IMG/VR virus record: IMGVR_UViG_3300021378_000077
Location: 1-35,670 of that record
Length of the DNA: 35,670 nucleotides
Strand: one strand, 5' to 3'
DNA from: a virus
Part shown: in pieces, positions 15,501 through 28,600 of the stretch
Numbering within the stretch: position 1 is the stretch's first letter
How the letters are laid out: each line of letters opens with the position of its first letter
Translations under genes and position numbers: made by a program
The notes under the pieces: generated by a model
The model's input: the letters and a program-made list of their open reading frames with translations, nothing else
What the model was told of the DNA's origin: nothing
The model's database searches: none

Positions 15501-16684
15501 TTGAATATAAATCTGCAAAGGATAGATTAGATGCAGATATTGTATATGAGATTACAGATGTATTTAAATACTCAGATGGGTATACTGATAATAGAAAAGT
15601 TAAAGTGGCACCAGTAGATACAGATGGAGACATGGTGCCCGATAAGCCATTTCAATTCAATGAATTTGTATCTAGTACAGATTTAATTATATTTGAAAAC
15701 TATACAGACTTTGATGGTTACGTCTACGACAGACCGGCTAGTGGTGTAATTTTAGATTGGAGAGGAGAAACAGATTGGGATAATACTCGGGCTAGTAGCA
15801 ACCCAGCAACTATATCCCCTATAAGTTATTCAGATCCTGTAGAATGGAGTACGGTAAATTATGTTATTGTTGATACTCTAGCATTAGCACAGAAGTTTGA
15901 AAATACTGCTGATCAATATTTTGGTATTAAAATTTATGTTGTAGAAAATGAAAAGTTCTATATAATGACAAGAAGCAGTACGAATGCTAATAGTATTAAT
16001 TTAGTAGAATCAACAGATTATTTTGTAAAAGTAGGAAGAGGTAAAGATCAAAATACTAGATTAACAGACGTAAGACCATGTGTAATGAAATGGGATCATA
16101 AGGCTCCCAATGATGTTAGAATAGATCCTAGTATTAGTAATGTAGTAGAAATGCTTGTTTTAACAAATTCTTACTATGCAGATATACAAAAATATATAAA
16201 TGTACCAGGTACAGTTTATCCTTTAGCACCTACAAGTGATAACTTGGCAAATGAATTTCAAAACTTAGAAGATTTTAAAAATGCAAGTGATACACTTGTT
16301 TATAGAAGTGCAACATTTAAAAGATTATTTGGGGCAGATGCAGATGAAAGTGTGCAGGCTAAATTCAGAGTTGTAAAATTAGCCGGTACTACATTAAGTG
16401 ATAATGAAATTAAAACTAAAGTTATAAAATCGTTTAATAACTATTTTGATGTTAGTAATTGGGAGTTTGGTGAAAACTTCTACTTTACAGAATTGAGTAG
16501 TTATGTACACCAACAGTTAAGTGGTGTAATAGGTAGTATTATTATAGTGCCTAAGAATAACTTAGGTGTATTTGGTGATTTATTCCAAATCAAAGCAGAA
16601 AGCAACGAATTCTTTGTTAATACAGCAAAGGTTTCAGACATAGAAATTATAGATAAAATTACTAAAACAACATTGGCTAATTAA
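12518..16684 (+). CDS. 6: Baseplate wedge protein gp6, about twice the T4 length
   Basis: Main wedge protein that forms the inner ring of the baseplate. The N-terminal part (about 25-120) is clearly gp6: VQYVRTNFPENFNDYIESSE, FIAIIELLAFLSTSIAFRMD, NTRENFLETAERRDSVFKLA and MLGYNPKR. The C-terminal part (about 1215-1388) has the dimerisation-type region with IKSFNNYFDVSNWEFGE and FYFTELSSYVHQQL. T4 gp6 has 660 residues; this one has 1388, with extra beta-rich, Asn/Thr/Ser/Asp-rich sequence from about 480 to 1200. Two Asp-rich motifs there, DSNSDDVAD (786-794) and DTDGDMVPD (1034-1042), resemble calcium-binding thrombospondin-3-type loops. AGAGGA precedes the ATG. It is followed after two bases by the giant gene. 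Confidence 0.92.
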   Translation: MALVNRQNNLFAAEDWKVAYKAFSEVNFQAYDFDTMRTSLVQYVRTNFPENFNDYIESSEFIAIIELLAFLSTSIAFRMDVNTRENFLETAERRDSVFKLARMLGYNPKRNIPASGLMKVTGLKTSEPLQDSQGNQLANQEIFWDDANNPDSYEQFITVLNAAMGTTNRFSAPVKSGKVSGVSTDQYTISTPITSPIAHSFNINVNGVTRGFEIVNGDFFDNEYFYEKQPNPTNDFGMFYRNDGLGLSSSNTGFFLMFKQGELAFEDFNYETPLQNRFQDILKKNINETDVYIQEVNTQGVVETQWTKIPNTVGQTLNYNSKALNTRNLYSVENLNNDGIRIKFPDGNFGNVPTGIFRVWHRTSAGERYSIHPDDAKSLSVTIPYVNATGETYRLSLTFGLESTVNNSLPAESLQNIKSRAPQTYYTQNRMVSAQDYNVFPLSQTTNILKLKATNRTHAGHSRYIDINDPTGTFQSVETYTEDGYLYKDNDPITKTVTVSDNNTPAEVVDNTIVGYLKEQRLNNVIYDTLREKWSNYIPTKFQTDTLNIRWQPLPVATDSTTGYMTETFSSENTVVMVNNTATTKVFQENTFIKFVDTTNIANYKWVRVTGIQNNGALSSGLSTSIGPWTLSDSVNSSWRAEEVIASLRKTFTNSEQVLIENALSNKSTFGIGFDLTDQSYYIINNSDLLKTGTLDIQNAKDTSLSGKDNSWIMLFEYTPIDTSTYKYNVTIRGLSYVVQSANNLKFYNVRSVKVTDGTTQAVKDSITFNTLNYKPGVTESFVWADSNSDDVADAWQSLDNSAYYDPNGLRTNIALRTRDIKWFDVNVTWQSTFGLMRNDIVTDVHTPANIFAVNRFVNASNVSLNAYFDDGNVSTNNVTLSNNDGRISRLPSNLNFTFDNTTFGYDILDDNGNITYKQYNNNTGLTEIYHGNSTIYTYGIDGTSANANAVGRMFLTNANATAGTGTLTYDELDDNFHLFASDTTGAISRDKILVEYKSAKDRLDADIVYEITDVFKYSDGYTDNRKVKVAPVDTDGDMVPDKPFQFNEFVSSTDLIIFENYTDFDGYVYDRPASGVILDWRGETDWDNTRASSNPATISPISYSDPVEWSTVNYVIVDTLALAQKFENTADQYFGIKIYVVENEKFYIMTRSSTNANSINLVESTDYFVKVGRGKDQNTRLTDVRPCVMKWDHKAPNDVRIDPSISNVVEMLVLTNSYYADIQKYINVPGTVYPLAPTSDNLANEFQNLEDFKNASDTLVYRSATFKRLFGADADESVQAKFRVVKLAGTTLSDNEIKTKVIKSFNNYFDVSNWEFGENFYFTELSSYVHQQLSGVIGSIIIVPKNNLGVFGDLFQIKAESNEFFVNTAKVSDIEIIDKITKTTLAN

Positions 16685-16686
16685 TA

Positions 16687-19600
16687 ATGGCAAATAAAAT
16701 TTATAAAAAATTACCCGGTATTTTACAAACTGATACTATCAAAAATTTCTTTGAGGGTACAGTAGAGCAATTATACAGTAAAGCAAATATAGTACCGTTA
16801 AGTGGATTTGTAGGTAAGAAAAACTCTGTTGATAAAGGCGTAGACGGAACCTGGATATATGAAGAAGACGTAGATAAAGAATTCTACGGTCTTACACCAG
16901 TAATTAATAACACTAACCCTGATACAGAGTTAAGTGAAAATTTTATATTTTATGATGAATTTGTTGCAACACTTAAGAATTATAATGTAGATCTAACAGA
17001 TCAAAATCGCATATTTAAAAATCATTATCAAACATTTTTACCACCAATAGAATTAAACAAATTTTTAAACTATCAAGAATACTATTGGAGTACAACGGGC
17101 CCTACAGCAATATCTATATCCGGTACATTATCAGCACCTATTAATGTAGATGTAGATATACTAGGTAAAAAAGATTATACTCCTACAGGTGGTAAGGCAT
17201 TCCGTAACGGCATGAAAGTTACTTTTGCAGGTGACTATGTAATTAGTTACAATACATACGTAGGTAAAGAGTTTATAGTTGAGGGAGTTGGCCAAAGTAT
17301 ATCACTAGTTGCTGTTGATGTAAGTTATGCAAATGGTATTGCTAATCCTCAAACAAGTAAGGACTATGTTGTTTTAGGCAGAGGGTCTGCAAACAAAAAT
17401 GTGTGGAGTAGGGTAAACTTTTGGTATCACAAAGAAAATTTTACAGATGCAGGTGACGACATACCTGCTAAAACTTCTCAAGCAGACAGGCCTATTTTAG
17501 AATTTAATAAAGACTTAGAACTTTTTAATGCGGGTAAAACAAGTCGAGGTGACGTTGATGTAAGTTCTACATTAATGTACAGTGAAGTTATAGGTCTTGA
17601 TGCAAGTAATGTTACTATAGATACAGTTACTATACAGACGGGCACAAAAATAATATTCCCTAATGAATCTAAAGATATCTCTTCAAATGTATATGTTGCA
17701 ACTGTGGCAAATACCTCACTTTCTAATGCAATCAGTCTTAGTACAGAAACTACCTTAACAGAAGGAGATACAATATTCGTATCCTCAGGTAGTGCAGAAA
17801 TTGGCAAAGAATATTATTATAGCAATAAATTAGTAGAAGCACAAATTAAATCAACACTTAACCAAGCACCTTTATTTAATTTATATGATGACAAGCAACG
17901 ATATCTAGGCGACACAACTATTTTTCCAAATAATAATTTCAAAGGAAATAAAATATTTGGTTTTGAAGTTGGCACTGGCTCATTAGATGAGAAATATAAG
18001 TTGCCACTTACATATAGAGCATTTAAAAATGCCAGTGAGATAAGTTTTGAAAACTTTATGGAAACTACAACTTATAATAATATAGTTTTAGGTAGTAGCA
18101 CATCAACTGATATAGATGGATATTACTATTATAAACTTTTAAAAACAGATTCCGAATACCATAATAACTTTAAAACTGTAAATGATTTTAGTGAACAACG
18201 AGTTGAACGAGTTACAGAAATAACAAGAACAAGATATGATAATTTTAACAATGAATTGGACTTAGGTTGTGTACCTGATGTGCGTAACGCTTCAACAAGC
18301 GGCCGTGATATTATTGTAAGAAAAAATGGTAATATATTTACTGACTTTTCGTATACTAGAAATGACGATAAGATCATTATAGAAAGACAATACATGGCTA
18401 TAGGTGACATATTTGAAACATCATGTCATACATCAAACTTATTAGAACGTACTAACAATACCAGCAGGTTTAGTTTACCGTTAGCATGGAGTAAAAATAC
18501 ATCAAAAGATGAAGTTATTAAGATTTCTGAACCGGAGTATCTCCCTCATTTTAAAAACTATATAGAAAATCAACCTGCATTTACAGGTGAGGTTTTAGGT
18601 AGTAATAATTTTAGTGACATAGAATTATATGAAACACTTGCTACAGATATTGTAAAATCCAATTACGATTTAATACTAGGTGCATTCTTACTAGACGACC
18701 AGCCACACAATATAATAGATGCATTGAGATTTAATGCTAACGAGTATAGTAAGTATAAGAAAAGATTCTTTAAAGAATTAACTGATTATTATAATATTGT
18801 AGATTTCGAAAATATTAGTAATGAAGAAATTTTAGAAAAAGTTTTAAGAAACTTAGTATCATTTAGTGTGGGTAGAAATGTTTTTGGTAATACATACATA
18901 CTTCCTTCCGGTGATAATTATGTTAAAGAAACATTAATAATAAATGATGTAACATTATCCTCTTACACGTTAAATGCCTCAACGGATTTAGAAAAAATAG
19001 AAAATAGTCTTTTAATATACTATATAAGAAATAATGTTAAAACATTAATGACTGTAGGAGAGGAGTATACCTTAACATTTAATCCTCTTACAGTAACTTT
19101 CAAAAATTACAGTCCTGAACTATTAGATGAATTAGAATTTAAGATTTATAATACTAATAGGGATAGTATAGAATGCCCACCAACACCTAGTACAATGGGT
19201 TTATATCACTTGTACACTCCTGCAAAAATTACAGATGATTCTTTTCAAACAGAACAGGAAGTAATTGTAGGCCATGACGGAAGTAGAACACCTACATTTA
19301 ATGATGCTAGGGATGAAATAATATTAGAGTTTGAAAAAAGAATATTTAACTCTGCTAAATCCGAATTTAGAAATAAAGACAGTTTACCAGATATCAATTT
19401 ATTAAAAGTAAGACCAGGAGAGTGGAGATCAGGAACAATGCTGGGCGATACTTTTTATGATGTATTGCAAACAAATTTTGAGAATTGGGTAGTAGAAAAT
19501 AAAGTAGATCCTGTAGTAAACGAGTTTTACGACAACAATAATAAATGGACTTGGAATTATCGAGGCACAACTGATGAACCAGGACATTGGAGAGGCTGGT

Positions 19601-22600
19601 ACGAATATCATTACGACACAGTAAGACCTCATACACATCCTTGGGAAATGTTAGGATTTACAGAAAAACCAACATGGTGGGATACTCAGTATATTACAAC
19701 TGAATACAGCGATTATGGTAGTAATAACATTCCTATGTGGAAAGATCTCGAAAAAGGAATAATTAGACAAGGTGATCGAGAAAACTTTACTGATGGTTCA
19801 TATGACGGAATATATAATCTATATAGAAGAAACAAAGATGGTTTCAGAATAGCACTTTTAGAGAAATTACCTGTTGATAGTAATGCTAATCTCTTAGCAC
19901 CTTATGATATTTCAAGCACAGGCGTATCAACTGTCAAATACAGATGGCAGGAAACACAGGGTAACACTAGTCAAGGTTACAAAACTACAAGTTTTATTTC
20001 AGATGATGGCATAAATGTTCAATTTACAACTGATCATCGATATATCACAAGTTACAATAGTCCTACTTATAGCAGAAGATTAATAGATGAAACGTTATCA
20101 GTGCCAGAGCAGGGTATATTTAAATCTACATATAGAATCCCTAATAACATAAATTACAACACTCTTGGTCTAGGCAATGAAGCAACAACTAATAATACTT
20201 TAGAAAGATATGCTAGTGCTGTTTTAGTAGGCGGTTTACCTTTATATAGTCCTATATCTAACTCAGCATATGGGGATTGGAATTATAATTTAGCATATCA
20301 AAACAGATTTAGTAGAAGTAACGGATATATTTCTAATACAGATACCAATGGTCAGGTTTATTCTGCAACAATAACGTCTGAAATGAGTAACTCTTCAATT
20401 TGGGGAGACAGCACGACACACTCTGGAATAGTGGGTTGGGCATTTGACGGCTTACCAATTTATGGGCCTTACGGATATACAGACGAAAGTAATACTAGTA
20501 GTAGCATTACAAATATTAAAAGTTCATTCCAACTTAAATCTGGAACTAGAAGCTCTGGTCCTGGTGGAGCACATACAGGGGAATTCGTGCAAGATTACGA
20601 ATACAGTCCTACATTATATGCACAACCTGGTACAGCAGATAGATTTAATTCAAGATACGGATACACACCGGAGTCTCCTAGTACTAAAATAAGATATTAT
20701 GTTGTTACAATAGATGATGACGGTAGCGACATGTTCCCTTATGCTGTAGGCGGAACAATGCCAAGTGCGGGGTCATTAACATGGCAAGGGCACACAGTAG
20801 CAGAATTACAAGATTTAGATACAAATAAAAACGGAACTGCTCCTTCAGATGCTACGGCAACATACGCCAGAAAAAGTGAATTAAATAAAACGTTTAGTGA
20901 TAACGGATTAGGGTCTAATCAATGGAGATTCGGTGACGGATCACCTGTAGAAAATGCTTGGAAATATAGTGAAAAATATCCCTTTGCTTATGTAGAAGCA
21001 GTATGTTTGGTAGACCCAGGCGGATTCGCAACATTGTTTAGTGATCCTACTAAAATAATTAAGACTAAAGCAAATAATAAAATATTTGTTAATAAAGATA
21101 CTAGAAAATCTTGGATGTTTAAAGATAAAGAACATTTCGCTATTCACGGTGATAAAGATTTAAATAATAATACTATTACAAATATAGGTTACACACAATT
21201 TATTAACAGTTGGTTAAAATTTCAAGGCTTAGATGTAATAGACAATTTTGTTAATAAATTAAGAAATCTTAATGTTAAATTAGGACACAGATTCTCAGGT
21301 TACATAGATAAAGACACTATGACTATGTCTATGGATCAATATAGTACAACAGGTAGTAGTACAAATTTAATTATACCACAAGAAAATATTACTGTAGATA
21401 TACATAATTCTCCTTATAAATCCAGAAATGTTTATCAAGGTGTTATTATTCAGAAAACTACAACTGGATATAGAGTAAAAGGTTATGATAAAAATTTAGG
21501 GCACTTTAAAATATTAGAAAGTGATCTAACAGGAAGATCTGAAAAGGTACAAGTGGGAGGCGAGGCACACCCATTTGTTGCCTGGAAACAGAATACGTCT
21601 TATAATAAAGGAACTATTGTACAATATAATGAAAGTTATTATGAAGCACGAGACTATATTCCTAAAGCAACAACCTTTAGTAATTTACAATATAAAAAAC
21701 TTAATAAATTGCCACAAATTAATTACAAAGAAGGCGCAGTATATTTAGATACTACAGGAGTAATTAAAAAAGTAGAATACGAAACAGTATATACAACAGA
21801 ACAAGAAGTATTTAATTTCTTAGTATCTTTAGGAAGATATCAGAAGCATTTAGGATACACCTTTAATAATTATGATAATTCAATTAATGAAACTAGAGAT
21901 TGGGTATATTCTGCAAAACAGTTCTTATTCTGGCTACAAGGAAATTGGCAAACAGATACTACTTTAGAGCTATCGCCGATGGCAACAAAGGTATCTTTCG
22001 AATCAACAAAAGGCTTTGTAGCAAAAATTAAACGTAACGAATTCAATATGTTTAATATTATGGATAAAGACGGAAGGTCAATAAATCCAAAAGAATGTTC
22101 TATTAATAGACAAGGACTAGTAATAGAAATTATTCCACCAACTGGAAAAGAAATTTATGCAGTTTGTTTATTTGTAAGAGAAATAGAACATGCAATGGTA
22201 TTAGATAATACTACTGATTTTGCAGATACACTTTTCAATCCTTTGTATAATCAAAGACAAACAAGAATTAAATTAAAAGGAAGTAGGACAGCAAACTGGG
22301 ACGGTAGATTTATAAGTGAAGGATTCTTAATACAAGGAGATTCTCTTAAACCTAACTTAGACAACTTAGCAGAAAGCATGGGAAGGTACCATGAACTAGG
22401 TTTCATACCAGTTGAACGACAAGTTTACGAAACTGCTAGAAGTTTATTTGGGTATCAAGAAAAAGATTACTTAGCAGAACTACAAATAGATGATGATCAA
22501 CAATTTGAATTCTATAAAGGCTTTATACAGAATAAAGGCACTAAAACAAGTTTAAGCAGAATTGGTAGAAGCAGTTCAATCATACAAGGTGATATGGACA

Positions 22601-25600
22601 TATATGATGAGTGGGCTATTAAAGTAGGATCGTTTGGAGATTTAGAAAATAATCAAAGTATTGAACTAGCATTAGAAAAGAAAGATTTTGTACAAGACCC
22701 ACAGTTGTTTACACTATCCTTCCCTGAAGATACAACAGGAGTTGTAGATAGAATAGATGTTTTAAATACAAAACATCAATATTTCGATATACCAGAAGTA
22801 GTAATTACACAATCAACAGATGGCACTCAAGCAAAGGCAACAGCCGTACTGAATAGTGACGGTGAAATTAGTTCTATAAATGTAACAGAACAAGGCACAG
22901 GATATACTGATACTGTAGGACTAACGATTATAACAGGTGAAATAAGTGTAGGTAACGTTTCAAATAGGTTAGCAAGTGTAAATGCTAGATCTTCAAATTA
23001 TATTACATCCATTACAAATAATATTTCTGGTAACGTAGTAAGTAGTAATACAGCAAATATTAATTCTTTAGGAACTATAACGATTGCAGATAACTTTGGT
23101 GCAACAGCATCATTAAATTTAAGTTCTATTACAGATGTAGCAAACATTACATCAGCAATTAATTTAGATGCTACGATTAATGCTAATATTACAGCTCATA
23201 CAATAGAAAATTATATTTCTAATAATGGTAATATTGAGATTACTAAAGGCTTAAAAATATCCGGAGATGATTTTACAATAGGAGGACATGCACCTACACT
23301 AGCAAATCTAAATATTACGGCAGGTAGATATCAACCAAGACAAAGATATGCACTTAATATTGCTAATAATACGGTAAGTTCTGATATTGTAGTTTCTGTT
23401 GATAATGTCAATTTAACAAGTTCTAATTTTATATTTGATGCAGGTGATAGATGGAAAATAAATGCTCCTTCTACAACTACAGGAAATAATTCTGTAAGTT
23501 TTGCTGTAAACACAGGGATTTTAAACGCAAACACATCTTTTGATAGTAATAATATTACAGAATACGATGGACAATATCCTTTTGTTGACGTATACGTTAA
23601 CGGTACAAAAATTACAAATACAGGTTACGAAACAAGATATCAAGTTGCTAACACCACAGCGGTAACCTTCCCAGATGTAGGATTACTACCTGATGAAAAA
23701 ATTATTGCAGGTTCAAATGTTTATATTGTAGAAAGAGCAACAATAGATTTAGAAGATACTTATCAAGGTGATTTACCTGGTAGCACATTAAATGTTAAAG
23801 CAACAACAAATGATGATATTGCAGTACATGTTAAAAGTGTAAGAATTTATGAAATTACTCCAGATGCAAAAGATGATGAAGTAATATTAATTGATATAGA
23901 TGATACATCAAGATTTCTTAAGAAGCCAAGTGGTGTAAGAGAAAGTAATTTATGGCCTAAAACAGGAAATGTTACCTTCCAAGGATTACAAGACAGTAAG
24001 TATAATCCTTTACCTAATGCAGGATATGTAAATGAGTCTAATGTTAATTTTAGTGCTTTTGATCTAGGCGGTGTTGCAGAATTATTTGGTGATAATATAA
24101 GATTTAAACCTACAGGAAATGATTTTATACATGTTGCTAAAAGTGAAAATTTAGATTGGAACGTCTATAAATTAAAACAAGCAAATAAAGGAAATGTAAC
24201 CTTTGTTGAACAAGATGATTTAACAGATACTGCACACTTATATACAGAAAGAAGTTTATTTAATTATGTAGACAGTAATCAATTACTAGAAAATGATTTA
24301 TCTAGATATTTAGATTATGCTCTTGTTATTAAGAAAGCAGACTTAACAGAAGAATTTGTTGTATGGCAGAACGAAGATATTGTAAGAAGGAAATCTGTAC
24401 AGATATCTAACTTTGGTAGAGCAAACATGATTACTGCTAATATAGGAAGTATAGCACCTACAAGAGTTGTTAGTATTTCTAATATAACACCGGCCATAAG
24501 TGCATTTACTAATGCAGATGCAAATATTTTAGGTAGTAATATAGTACAAATTACAGGCTCTCAAAGCACCTTACAGAATGGCGAACAAGTAGAATTCTTT
24601 GTAAGTAGTGTTACCGATAGATCATTTACAACAAGTAATGTAGAATATGTAACACTTACAGATACTGCTAATTTAAACAATTCCTCATTAGTAAATAGAA
24701 CATTAAACTTTACAGAAAATGCAGGTTATGAATTTGCAAACGTAAAATACACTGGTAATGCAAATACTATACCTCTAGAAAGTTTAGAAATGGCTGTCTA
24801 TAGTGCTAATGCAAATAGTACAGTTAGTTACTTTAACGAAAGTAATATTGTTATTCCGGCAACACATTTACCTGCTACTAATACAAGTGTTACATTAACA
24901 CAATTCCATACAGGAAAATTAAAACTTGGTGTTTTAAATATTAATGTACATGGTACAGGCATTGTTGCCGCAAATAATATTGTAAGATTATCAACAGACG
25001 ATTCTAATTCACCATATAGCAATGCATCGTTTACAGTTTCAGATGTAGATACTGCAAATAACACTATTACTATTGATATAGACATTTTTAATAAAAATAT
25101 TGACCTTACAGATGATTTTGATAACCAATTTTTAGACAATGCAGATTTAGGTATTAACGGTTTTGTATTTGAAGAACAACACCCATTACATGCACAAAGA
25201 CATACTATTAGTGATGTAAGTTTAACAGGTTTCACAGTTGAACAGGCAAATGTCACAGCAAATATAGATTCTGGAAACTTATCTTACGGAATATTTGGTA
25301 AAACACAGATTACTGCCAATGATCATGATTTAACGTCTGGAGAATTAGTAAAACTAGATGCAAATGCATATTCAGGTTTTTATTATGTAGAAAGTGCAAG
25401 TAAGGATACATTTAAGATTAATGCTCCTTACAATGCAAACGTGGCCGCTAACGGAAATATCATACCTGAAGGAATTACAATAACAACTACAGAAAATCAC
25501 GGTATAAATGTATCTTATACTGGTAAACGTGTTGCAGTACATTTAGCAAACCCTAGATATTACAACCAAGTTTATACAGTAGGTGATGTTACAGCAAATA

Positions 25601-28600
25601 CAATAATAATTGATAATTCTTTTGCTTTTTATCCGTATTCCGTTGTTCAAAATGAAGCAATAGTTACTACATTAGACCATGGTGCTGTTACATTGAACAA
25701 TTCTTTAATTAATATTAATAATGTTAACTCACCTGAATCTATAAAAGAAGAATTTAACAGGCAAATAGATTTAAGAAGAGGAATTATAGACGACGAAGGC
25801 ATGACTATCCCAATGCTTAACAATATTGAGTGTAGTGAAAAGGTTTATGCAGGAATACCAGCAACCGAAATACAAGGTTCCGGGCCTTATGTTCCAAGAT
25901 CTCCAAATATGGAAGGCCTCACATTAAAAGGTATGATGCCTTTTGCTACAAAAGATGATATGTTGTATGGTTTCCCTGGAGAATCTGTAGATGATGTAAT
26001 TATGGGAGACCACAGGCAGAAACAAGGTGATTACCCAGGATTTGGACTTAATAATCCTAAAGTATCAGGTAAAAATATAGGACAGGCTATACCACTAACG
26101 CAAATACCACTTTATGATATTAAAGGAAGCGGAAAAACTAGACAAAGAACAGACTATGTTGGCGTACCTATTTTAGATCCAACCAAAGCCTTTGCATCAC
26201 TGGATGTAAAATTATGCGATATTTGTGCACCTGCACCACCACCAGTATCATCAAGTGTAACAAATGCTAATGGTAAAAAATATATTAATAAAAATTACGG
26301 TGGTACTATATCTGTAAGTGCATCAGGTAATGGTAAAGGTAAAAGATCTTGGCAAAATGCGTATTCAGGCTATTATGCAACTACAGGAACTAAAAGAGGA
26401 CAGTTTACACAATACGGTGGTAGCAGACACATGCCAGCAGATGCATTATTAGGTGCAATCACATGGGCTGATAACGGTAGCAGAAATACATTTAATTTAA
26501 GTTGTACATTTAGCGAAGCAGGAACCTTCTATGTACATGCATATTACTCGGCGAAAAGTGCAGGCGGTACAAAATCTATTACAGTAGGTGGTGCTTCTAT
26601 AACACCTAAATATTTAGGTAAAACAGATAGTAATTATTCTGGTGCAGGAGCAATATATGAATTAATTGTAACTGCAGGACAAACAGTGACAATCAGTGGT
26701 GTTGCACAATGGGGTAGTAATCATTGGAATTCTGTAGGATTCCATTTAAGTACTAGATCAGGTTCATTAAGTACGACAGCAACAATTGAAGATCCTGCAA
26801 CGTCAACACCAACAGAGCCGGCAAATACAAGTACAAATAGTTCTTTAGTACAAACTGAATTTTTAGAACAATCTACAACAGGCTGGGCACAAGGAAATGC
26901 AGGAAATAAAGACGAATGGCTCTTTAATCCAGGTGCAAGTGGTACTATAGAAGTATTATTCGATATGTATAGTGGTGCAGACGGCATTGAGGTATATCAA
27001 GGAGACCAAGTTACACAGTCATCATTAATATCCTCAACTCAACCACAGAATTTAAGTGCATTAACAGAAGCAGAAAAAAATGAAATTTTAACTAACGCAC
27101 AAAAACCAGGCTCTAGAAGAAATACAGGAGCATCAGGAGTTATAAGAAATTACATACAAAGTTCTATATCTGCACCAAATAATACTGGTGTAAAATATGG
27201 TGGAGCAATAAGATTTAACTTTAATAAAGGCTCCGGCGATTTTATAAAAATTGTTGTATATAAAACAAGTAGTGTTTATAGATTCTTATTAAAATACCCT
27301 AAAGTAGGCCCTAATATTCCAAATCCTGGAGTAAATCCGACCACTACAGGGCCTTGTGATACTGCAAGTAACGGTAATACAACAGTATCAGGAAATAGTT
27401 TGCCACAAACACCGGTAAACACACCTGTAGGAGGCACAACTACTGGAGGCTCTACTGGTGGCTCTACTGGTGGCTCAACTGGAGGCTCAACTGGAGGCTC
27501 AACAGGCGGTGGCGTCAACAGAGGCGGTGGCGGTGGCGGAAAAAGCGGCGGTGGCGGCGGTTCTGTTAGCAGAATACAGGCTCAGGCACAAAAAACATAC
27601 GGACCGGTATATACTCCACCTCCTACAGCACCGTTCCCAACACCTCAACCTGTAGTAGTGAGCCCTATTAATCCATATATTCCGCCTATAGCGAATATAC
27701 AGCCCATGCCTATACAGGTACCGTTTACACCTTTTATTGTACCACAAGTTATTTCAAAACTTATTAGTGGTAAAGGAGTAAAACTTAGGACTGCTGGAGG
27801 AAGAGACCCTAGTGCATTCTTTAGTGCCAACTTCGGTGATGTTGGGTTACCTAGTTTAGCAGGATATAGATTTATACCAAATGTTTTAAGAAAAACAGTA
27901 AAAGTAACCAAAGCAAATAATATTGGTAGATTTATTCCACTAGAAGGCAATCAATATGTTAATACTACTATGCAAAAGGTTACAGGCGGCAAGAAAATAC
28001 CTCTAGCAACACCTTTAGCAGACAAGATTCCACTTAAACCTAGCCCATTAAGAGCTATAGACGTTAAAGAGTATAATTATAACTTTATTACTAAATTAAA
28101 TAATCCTTATTTTAGTAAATCTGATAGTGCAGTATCTTTTACAGCCCAAAAGATTGGTGGAGACTTAATATTACCAGATGGAAGTAGTATTAGAAACGTA
28201 TTAGGTAGTGCAGGTGGTATAGATGCGAATAATATTAGTATAAGATATCCTGGAAGTGAGATAATAGACTTTGTAAATCGAGGACCTAACACTCCGGATT
28301 ATGATTATCTACCAGCAGACTCCACGATACCAACAGAAATATCACCACCGGATACAGACAATATAGATTTTAATAGAGATGTAAATCTTTCTATACAACC
28401 TTTACTAAGAACACCCGAAGGTAACTATATACCTGGTGGACCTAAAGTAGGATGTCACTTAACACAGCCTACACCGGGTATATCTATACCATTAGACAAT
28501 ATGACAGGTATTAAACCAGGTGATGAATTAATTATTAACAACAGAAAATTTGTTTTTCCAGGAAGTGATCCTAAAGTAGTAGTAAACACTCTAAAATGTG

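Noticed and set aside
24828-25256. Minus-strand frame of 142 codons inside the giant gene
   Set aside because: Antisense shadow of a Thr/Asn-rich coding region; Ser/Leu/Val-rich with no motif.
27442-27501. CRISPR-like array
   Set aside because: Units are 12 bases with no spacers and encode an in-frame TGGS linker.
27276-27518. Minus-strand frame rich in the PPVEPPVE repeat
   Set aside because: It is the reverse reading of the TGGS/Gly linker repeat in the giant protein, not a gene.
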